Below are positions 6,000 to 11,519 of a stretch of DNA of 11,519 nucleotides, one piece after another. Below the pieces are notes generated by a model. It saw only the letters and a program-made list of their open reading frames with translations, ran no database searches and had not been told where the DNA came from. The position numbers and the translations under genes are program-made. This DNA is from CAYXVU01 sp964468725. Its GTDB lineage: Bacteria > Acidobacteriota > Blastocatellia > UBA7656. The stretch lies in NCBI GenBank assembly GCA_964468725.1, contig CAYXVU010000196.1:1-11519 (forward strand). Reading direction: 5' to 3'. The stretch's first letter is position 1, and each line of letters begins with the position of its first letter.

Positions 6000-8105
6000 A
6001 TGAAAGTTTATGACACCAAGGAGATACGAAACGTTGGCATTGTCGGTCACGGCGACGCGGGAAAGACTTCGCTGGTCTCGGCGATGCTCTTCGATGCGAA
6101 CGCCACGAACCGTTTGGGTCGCGTAGACGAAGGCTCCGCGGTTACCGATTATGATGAAGATGAAGTAGCCAGAAAGATTTCCATTCACTCGGCGCTGGCG
6201 CACTGCGAGTGGAAAGGCGCAAAGATCAACATCATTGACACGCCCGGCTATGCCGCGTTTATTCTCGATGCGAAAGCCGCTTTGCGCGCCGCCGATGCCG
6301 CACTCGTCGTCGTGGACGCGGTCAACGGCGTCGGAGTGCAAACCGAGAAGACCTGGTCATATGCTGATGAATTCGCCTTGCCGCGACTGCTCGTCATCAA
6401 CAAGCTCGATAAAGAACGCGCAGACTTTGAACAGGCCGTTGCCAATATCAACGAGACTTTCGGACGCGAAGCCGTCCCTTTGCAAATCCCGATTGGCAGC
6501 GAAGCCAGCTTTTCAGGCGTCATTGACCTCATTCACCTAAAAGCCTACACCTATCCTTCTGACCAAAGCGGCAAGATGACGGAAGGGGCAATCCCCGACA
6601 ACCTGCAAGCGGCAGCAGAGGCCGCGCGCGAAAAGATCATTGATGTCGTCGCAGAAGCTTCCGAAGAGTTGATGGAGAAGTACTTTGCTGAAGGAACCTT
6701 GAGCGATGAAGATTTGATTCCCGGCATTAAAGCCGCTGTTCGCGACCGCCGACTGTTTCCCATCTTTGTCGCATCAGCGCAGCAAAATATCGGATTGCAG
6801 CCCTTGATGAATGAGATCATCGAACTCGTACCGACGCCGGATGAGCTAGGTAGGGTGAAAGGTCGCATAGCGCCGGGCAGCGAAGGAGAGATCGAGCGCG
6901 AGATGAAAAACGATGCGCCATTTTCGGCATTCGTCTTCAAAACGATAGCCGATCCGTTTGCTGGTCGCATCACGGTGTTCAAAGTTCTTTCCGGCACGGT
7001 CAAGGCCGATTCATCCGTCTACAACGTCAATAAAAACACTCAAGAGCGGCTCGGCCCACTGCACGTCATTCAAGGCAAAGCGTTGGAGAAGGTCACGGAG
7101 GCACATGCAGGGGACATCGTTGCGGTTACCAAACTGAAAGAGACGACCACAGGCGACACCTTTGCCGAAAAAACCGCGCAGATTGTATATGACCCAGTCA
7201 ATTTGCCGACTCCGGCCATCGCCTTCGCAATCGAGCCGAAATCGAGAAACGACGAAGACAAGCTCTCCCAGGCCATTCATAAGATGTTGGAAGAAGATTT
7301 GGCTCTGCGCTTCACGCGCGACCCGCAAACCAAAGAGTTCCTGCTGTCGGGTTCAGGGCAGACGCATATCGAGGTAGCGGTCAACAAACTCAAGAAGCGT
7401 TACGGCGTCGAAGTCGAGTTGCATCCGCCGAAGGTTGCCTATCTGGAGACCTTCAGAGGGCGAGCAGAGGTTGTCGGGCGGCACAAGAAACAGACGGGCG
7501 GGCGCGGCCAGTTCGGCGAAGCAACTTGCGTCTTTCAAGATGTGCCGCGCGGCGAAGGCTTCCAGTTCGTTGATAAAATCTTCGGCGGATCAATTCCGGC
7601 AAACTGGCGACCGGCAGTCGAAAAAGGGATTAAAGATTCGGCGGCACACGGCTCGCTAGCGGGCTATCCGATGATTGATTTCAAAGTGGAGTTGATTGAC
7701 GGCAAGTATCACCCGGTGGACTCCGACGACTTGTCCTTTCAATTAGCCGGACGAAAAGCTTTTCGCACCGCGATGGAGAAAGTCAAACGGGTGTTGTTAG
7801 AGCCGGTAATGAACGTCGAGATCACGGTTCCGCAAGAGGTATCGGGCGACATATTGGGCGACATCAACTCGCGGCGCGGCAGAGTGCAGGGCATGGATAC
7901 GAAAGGCTCGCAGGCGGTCGTCAAAGCGCAAGTGCCGCTCTCGGAAATGTTATCCTATCAATCCACTCTCAACTCCATCACGGGGGCGCGCGGTTCGTAT
8001 ACGATGGAGTTGGATCACTATGACGAAGTTCCGGCATTGATTACTCAGAAGATTATCCAGAAGGCGCAGGAGGAAGGTCGCATCCGAACTACGGAAGAAG
8101 ACTAG
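6000..8105 (+). CDS. fusA: EF-G-like translational GTPase (EF-G2 / FusA2-like subgroup)
   Basis: This 701-residue protein has the complete EF-G layout: GTPase domain (about 1-270), domain II (about 290-385), III, IV and V (ending about 690). GTPase motifs seen: G16-H-G-D-A-G-K-T23, D80-T-P-G83, N134-K-L-D137 and a later VASA. Domain IV keeps the tip sequence YHPVDSDDLSF with H571, and domain V has SRRGRVQGMDTKGSQAVVKA. Two differences from canonical EF-G stand out. DTPGH is DTPGY here, replacing the histidine that helps GTP hydrolysis, and the switch I RGITI is RKISI, with serine for threonine. These are typical of the EF-G2/FusA2 subgroup, a paralogue of the housekeeping factor; I recall a mycobacterial member reported to lack ribosome-stimulated GTPase activity. 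It is therefore probably not the organism's main EF-G. No ribosomal protein or EF-Tu genes surround it. AAAGGA lies 10 nt before the ATG, and a terminator follows the stop. Confidence 0.93.
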   Translation: MKVYDTKEIRNVGIVGHGDAGKTSLVSAMLFDANATNRLGRVDEGSAVTDYDEDEVARKISIHSALAHCEWKGAKINIIDTPGYAAFILDAKAALRAADAALVVVDAVNGVGVQTEKTWSYADEFALPRLLVINKLDKERADFEQAVANINETFGREAVPLQIPIGSEASFSGVIDLIHLKAYTYPSDQSGKMTEGAIPDNLQAAAEAAREKIIDVVAEASEELMEKYFAEGTLSDEDLIPGIKAAVRDRRLFPIFVASAQQNIGLQPLMNEIIELVPTPDELGRVKGRIAPGSEGEIEREMKNDAPFSAFVFKTIADPFAGRITVFKVLSGTVKADSSVYNVNKNTQERLGPLHVIQGKALEKVTEAHAGDIVAVTKLKETTTGDTFAEKTAQIVYDPVNLPTPAIAFAIEPKSRNDEDKLSQAIHKMLEEDLALRFTRDPQTKEFLLSGSGQTHIEVAVNKLKKRYGVEVELHPPKVAYLETFRGRAEVVGRHKKQTGGRGQFGEATCVFQDVPRGEGFQFVDKIFGGSIPANWRPAVEKGIKDSAAHGSLAGYPMIDFKVELIDGKYHPVDSDDLSFQLAGRKAFRTAMEKVKRVLLEPVMNVEITVPQEVSGDILGDINSRRGRVQGMDTKGSQAVVKAQVPLSEMLSYQSTLNSITGARGSYTMELDHYDEVPALITQKIIQKAQEEGRIRTTEED

Positions 8106-8158
8106 AGCCGCTGGCCCTGGCCGGGGAGAAATCACTCAATCGAAGTCAAATGTTAGAA

Positions 8159-8198
8159 GCGAGCCTTGCGCAACCAACCGCGCAAGGCTCGCTTTCTT
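8159..8198 (+). terminator. Intrinsic terminator after the EF-G-like gene
   Basis: A perfect 13-bp stem is formed by GCGAGCCTTGCGC at 8159-8171 and GCGCAAGGCTCGC at 8180-8192, with an 8-nt loop, followed by TTTCTT. A/T pairs on the flanks extend it slightly. It lies 53 bp after the EF-G-like stop. On the other strand it lies 28 bp after the stop of the 233-residue gene and is followed by TTCT, so it may also work, less strongly, in that direction. Confidence 0.88.
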
Positions 8199-8220
8199 CC
8201 GTAGCTGTAGAGGTCAAAAG

Positions 8221-8922
8221 TTAATCGCCGGGGCAGGGTCGCGTCGGACAATTGGGAGGCGGATCACCCTGATTGGGCATCCAGTACTCGGTCAGGCCAC
8301 CCATCAGGCAACTGCAATAAAACTTATCTGCGGTTGAGTTATCCGCGAGAACTTCAATGACCAGTTTCTGGCTCACTGCCAGCGATGAACTGGACAAAAT
8401 GGTGGTATTGTCGGCGATCAGCTCAAAGGTCTCCCCGTCGTCCAAATTGAAATAGACCACGATGTTGTGGGCGATGGGGTCGAGCGATACTTTTTCGCCG
8501 GTAAAACTCATGCCGTTTTTTGCATCCGACTGATACTTTTTGAAATCTCTCTGCTTGACCATTGACGGAACAAAGTAACCAGAATAAAACCGGAGAATAA
8601 AATCCATACTCTTCCAGTCAACCTGGACATCGTGCCCGTACAAGTCACTCAATTTCAGCAAAGAGGAGCCAAAGTTTGGTGCATGTTGGATATCATTCCG
8701 CTTCATGCTTCCGCTGGCATCCTTATGCACAACTTCAATCAGACGCGCGCCTGCACCCAACTTATTCGGCACAGAAGTATCCTGCCCTTTTCTATCAACA
8801 AACACATTGATATCCGGCCAGTTGGAGAGACATTGGAAATATCCAATATCACAATGATCTGGCGTATCTTTCAAACAACTTAAGGTCCCGCTATCGAGTA
8901 CAACAACGACTTCAATTGGCAT
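8221..8922 (-). CDS. Uncharacterised protein downstream of the CHAT gene
   Basis: I do not recognise this 233-residue protein. It has no signal peptide or membrane segment, so it is probably cytoplasmic. It looks rich in beta strands: IEVVVVLD at the start, INVFVDRKG near 38, RLIEVVHKD near 60, NIVVYFNLDDGETFELIADN near 153 and LVIEVLAD near 187. Seven cysteines cluster at the two ends (16, 24, 31 and 203, 205, 225, 230), and the tail is proline-rich (PPPNCPTRPCPGD). The start is well supported: AAAGGAG lies 5 nt before the ATG. It lies 120 bp after the CHAT-protein stop on the same strand. The gap contains a TATAAG (8972-8967) without a convincing -35, so co-transcription with the CHAT gene is likely but a separate promoter is possible. 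A role as partner, effector or substrate of the CHAT protease is only inference. Confidence 0.8.
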   Translation of the reverse strand: MPIEVVVVLDSGTLSCLKDTPDHCDIGYFQCLSNWPDINVFVDRKGQDTSVPNKLGAGARLIEVVHKDASGSMKRNDIQHAPNFGSSLLKLSDLYGHDVQVDWKSMDFILRFYSGYFVPSMVKQRDFKKYQSDAKNGMSFTGEKVSLDPIAHNIVVYFNLDDGETFELIADNTTILSSSSLAVSQKLVIEVLADNSTADKFYCSCLMGGLTEYWMPNQGDPPPNCPTRPCPGD

Positions 8923-9042
8923 ACTCTCTCCTTTCTCAACAGTTGAAATCCTCGGGGGCTGGCTCTCTTATAAAGACGAGAAAACCCCGCCCGGCATTGC
9001 AACAAATTGCAGGAAGATGATCGTAGGGTAACCCTCGCCTTT

Positions 9043-11519
9043 TTATTGGTCGGCCCCTATGGGTGTAAAGGCAGCCCAAAAATAGGGATGCTCATAGGAT
9101 GGGTTACCCAATAACTTTATTTGCGCCGCTTGCAGCGCGGCGCTGACCGACAATGGGCTGGCAGAGTTTGCCTTCCGCTGGCGATAAAACTCCACCATTA
9201 ACGAAGCGGTCGCTTTCGACTCTACCGCCCACAGACTGGCAACCACTGTAGGGACATGAAGCGCCAGGAATGGGCGCGTCAAGCTAACCATCCCTTCGCC
9301 TCTGTAAAATTGACCTAATGCGGTTTGGCAGGCCGATAAGACTACGAGTTTCGCCCGCAACTGGCCGATGTGATAGGCCTCATTAAGAAATAACACCCCG
9401 GGATTTTGCCGTTCAGGATTCTGTGCGGTTTGCCCATCGGGGGGCGAGGAGGAAGGCGGGATGGCCTCACTAGCAAAAAGTAATCCGGCGAGCCAAGGCG
9501 TATCGGGTTCCACCAAACAGTGCATCGCCAGATGAATGATGTCGTAGTTTTCCGCTGCTTTGAGGAAAGCCTCTTTGGTGGCTTGCTTTTCGGTTAACAG
9601 CAAGGAGTGAGAGGCCCCATAGAGAGTGGCAATCTCTGTTGCTTCGACCTTTGCGAATGCCAGATCGTTTAAGTCCGTGTAGGTGGCGGGGTTAAATGAC
9701 GGATTGCCAATGGCGAGGAGCAACTCATCCGACGTTTGGTTCTTTCGTTGAGCTTCTTTGAGACATTCGATGAGAACGGAAGCCGAAGGAGCAAAGGCGA
9801 TTTTGTGCGTCTCTACCAGGTAGCGGTTGTGGTCATCTACGAGGGCGCGAAACGGCAAGAAGTTCAGCGATTTGTCGGGAGAAATATAGACTGTTTTGTC
9901 CTCATCCAGATGTTCGCGCACCGGCTCAATCAAGTGTTGATATAAAACCTGCCCCTTTTGTTTGAGATCGGCAATCTCTTCTTTTCCTCGCACGCCGGAT
10001 ACGAAATCATTGACCAAATCGTCAAGTTGCTCAGAGGTGATGGGCGCGTGGAAGACTCGAAAGTTGTCTCCCGTCAGGAGAAAGATGTAGGTGCGCTTGC
10101 TGGTCACGGCATAGAGCAAGAGTTGCGCGGTCTTTCGTAAATATTGGCGCACGCTATATTCGCTGGCCGGAGTCAGAACCTTCGGTTGAGTGGCGGCAAC
10201 CGGCGAGTCAGAAAGTGGCGGAGTCGTTCTTTCAACTCGCCCTGCTTGATTGGCGTACTCATCCAGCAATGACCGCGCCCGCGAACGCTCAGCCCAATTA
10301 AAGGCTTGCGTTTCGCCACCGGCAGATTCGAGGCTCAGATCAATCAACTGATCATAAACCTCGTAACTAATCCCGATGAAATCGCTCTTATTCTTACGAT
10401 CAGCGATATTGGCACGAAACTCTTCGATCAAGCCGATGGCGCGTTTCAAATCCACTTGCGCCTGACTCATTTTCCCCGACTGGGCGTAGGCCTTCGCCCG
10501 ACCGTTGAGTGCTTGGATCAAACGGTGCGTGCTATCGGGAGACTGCCCCAAAGCCTTCACGGCTTGCGTGTAGTAGCTGATTGCCTGGAGGAAATCCCCC
10601 TTGTTCCGCGCCACTTCACCGGCGCGAATGAGCACCAAATCGCGCGAAAAAGCTGCCTGACCCTTTGTTTCCTTTTTGAGATAGGCAAAGGACTGTTCGA
10701 TCTCCTTTTCTGCGGTCTCGAACCGCCCGGTTTGTGCGTTGACAATCGCCGCTAGCGAAGCGGCTTGCGCGGCGCGCGAATACTGGCTGCTGGCATCGGC
10801 AACCAGTAAACATTCGCGGGCAAATAACAATGCCAATCGGTTATTGCCACGCAAGCGATAAATGTCCGATGTATTGATGTAGTTATAAGCAATAAAACTT
10901 CGAGAGGGAAAGGCTTCCCAATGTACTTGAGTTGATCTGCGAAACTGTCGCAGCGCCTCATCTAAATCTCCCAGATGCCAACGAACAAATCCCTCTAGCC
11001 GTAAACCGCTGGCTTTGTTTGAAGGAGTAGAGCCTGAACTCTTCGTGACGGAGTGAGCATATTGCAAGGCCAGCGAATCTTGCTCCAATCGGGAATAGCA
11101 AAGTCCGAGTTGCAGGTATAGCTTGTCTCGCAGATAGGGCCAACGATCCAAACCCGGCAATTTGATAGCTGCCAGCAGCGGTTCGATTGCCAAGCGAAAC
11201 TCGTTTTGATTATAGGCTACGACGCTTTCCACGTCAGAGACCGCTATATATCTCCAATCGTTCCCTGACGTGTGTAATTGCGCTTTTGCCTGCCGCGCAA
11301 TCTTTTGCACACTCCGGAGGTCTCCTTTGCCCGCCAGCCGAGATTGCTCTTTCAAGAAGTTATCCACAAGTTGCAACTGAGATTGCAATTCTTGCAGCGG
11401 TAAGGTTTGTATATAATGGAGATAATCAATCACCGTATAGTCACCGTCCGGCTCTGCGCCGACGCGACTAATCAGTTCCATTTTGGCTACCGCTTCTTGT
11501 ACCTTCGACTCGTCTCCGT
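9043..11519 (-). CDS. TPR-CHAT domain protein (caspase-like protease), 5' end missing
   Basis: At least 812 residues are present from the ATG at 11481, but the frame stays open to the window edge. The extra codons (…DESKVQEAVAKMEL…) read like protein, and that ATG has no good ribosome-binding site, so the true start is probably outside. Numbering from 11481, residues about 85-380 are TPR-like helical repeats (for example GDLDEALRQFRRST, GDFLQAISYYTQAVKAL, GKMSQAQVDLKRAIGLI). A polar linker (about 405-440) follows, then the CHAT protease domain (about 440-812). The catalytic pair is visible: H654 in IIHLAMHC and C718 in VVLSACQTALG, followed by the typical GEGMVSLTRPFLALHVPTVV and ASLWAVESKATASLMVEFY. 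CHAT domains are caspase/separase-like cysteine peptidases, often activated by partners bound to their repeats. The usual HG after the histidine is HC here. No membrane segment is seen in the part present. Confidence 0.9.
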   Translation of the reverse strand, partial: GDESKVQEAVAKMELISRVGAEPDGDYTVIDYLHYIQTLPLQELQSQLQLVDNFLKEQSRLAGKGDLRSVQKIARQAKAQLHTSGNDWRYIAVSDVESVVAYNQNEFRLAIEPLLAAIKLPGLDRWPYLRDKLYLQLGLCYSRLEQDSLALQYAHSVTKSSGSTPSNKASGLRLEGFVRWHLGDLDEALRQFRRSTQVHWEAFPSRSFIAYNYINTSDIYRLRGNNRLALLFARECLLVADASSQYSRAAQAASLAAIVNAQTGRFETAEKEIEQSFAYLKKETKGQAAFSRDLVLIRAGEVARNKGDFLQAISYYTQAVKALGQSPDSTHRLIQALNGRAKAYAQSGKMSQAQVDLKRAIGLIEEFRANIADRKNKSDFIGISYEVYDQLIDLSLESAGGETQAFNWAERSRARSLLDEYANQAGRVERTTPPLSDSPVAATQPKVLTPASEYSVRQYLRKTAQLLLYAVTSKRTYIFLLTGDNFRVFHAPITSEQLDDLVNDFVSGVRGKEEIADLKQKGQVLYQHLIEPVREHLDEDKTVYISPDKSLNFLPFRALVDDHNRYLVETHKIAFAPSASVLIECLKEAQRKNQTSDELLLAIGNPSFNPATYTDLNDLAFAKVEATEIATLYGASHSLLLTEKQATKEAFLKAAENYDIIHLAMHCLVEPDTPWLAGLLFASEAIPPSSSPPDGQTAQNPERQNPGVLFLNEAYHIGQLRAKLVVLSACQTALGQFYRGEGMVSLTRPFLALHVPTVVASLWAVESKATASLMVEFYRQRKANSASPLSVSAALQAAQIKLLGNPSYEHPYFWAAFTPIGADQ

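Noticed and set aside
8967..8972. TATAAG as a -10 box for the 233-residue gene
   Set aside because: No acceptable -35 lies 16-18 bp upstream; the nearest TTGCAA is about 24 bp away.
8998..9011. TGCAA-N4-TTGCA inverted repeat in the gap after the CHAT gene
   Set aside because: Five-base arms are too short to distinguish from chance and there is no second copy nearby.

Overview
The window looks like a piece of a chromosome from an Acidobacteriota-type bacterium, most likely of the Blastocatellia kind. This is inferred from gene content: an M56 sensor carrying 29-residue 'RDHGV' repeats, an EF-G2-type elongation factor paralogue and a TPR-CHAT protein. There is no rRNA or other phylogenetic marker to confirm it. 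I see no insertion sequence, phage gene, tRNA or CRISPR array.

Layout. Bases 1-114 are the 3' end of a fumarylacetoacetate-hydrolase-family gene on the + strand. Converging on it is a four-gene minus-strand cluster at 155-5572. In transcription order it holds a BlaI/MecI-family repressor (5572-5183), an M56/BlaR1-type membrane metallopeptidase overlapping it by 4 nt (5186-2853), a putative lipoprotein with the same repeats as the peptidase (2827-1751), and a secreted serine hydrolase of the class C beta-lactamase/PBP fold (1576-155). Upstream of the repressor is a clear regulatory site: two 14-bp ACGAA-N4-TTCGT pseudo-palindromes, 22 bp centre to centre. A TTGACA -35 element overlaps the upstream-side copy, and the other copy lies between the -35 and -10. 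This is the expected layout for autorepression. The first three genes are tightly packed. The hydrolase follows after 174 bp and may have its own promoter.

On the + strand, 6000-8105 encodes an EF-G-like GTPase of the EF-G2 (FusA2-like) subgroup, followed by a strong terminator hairpin at 8159-8198. Converging from the right on the minus strand are a large TPR-CHAT protein (9043 to the window edge, 5' end missing) and, 120 bp downstream of it, a 233-residue protein I do not recognise (8221-8922).

How the genes may work together. The left cluster reads as a cell-envelope sensing circuit: a repressor released by a membrane protease, whose usual penicillin-binding sensor domain is replaced by repeats shared with the next-door lipoprotein, with a PBP-fold hydrolase as possible output. 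The right pair reads as a caspase-like protease with a candidate partner or substrate next to it. Both readings are inference from domain content and gene order. The two most unusual things here are the repeat sharing between adjacent genes and the CHAT/unknown-protein pair.
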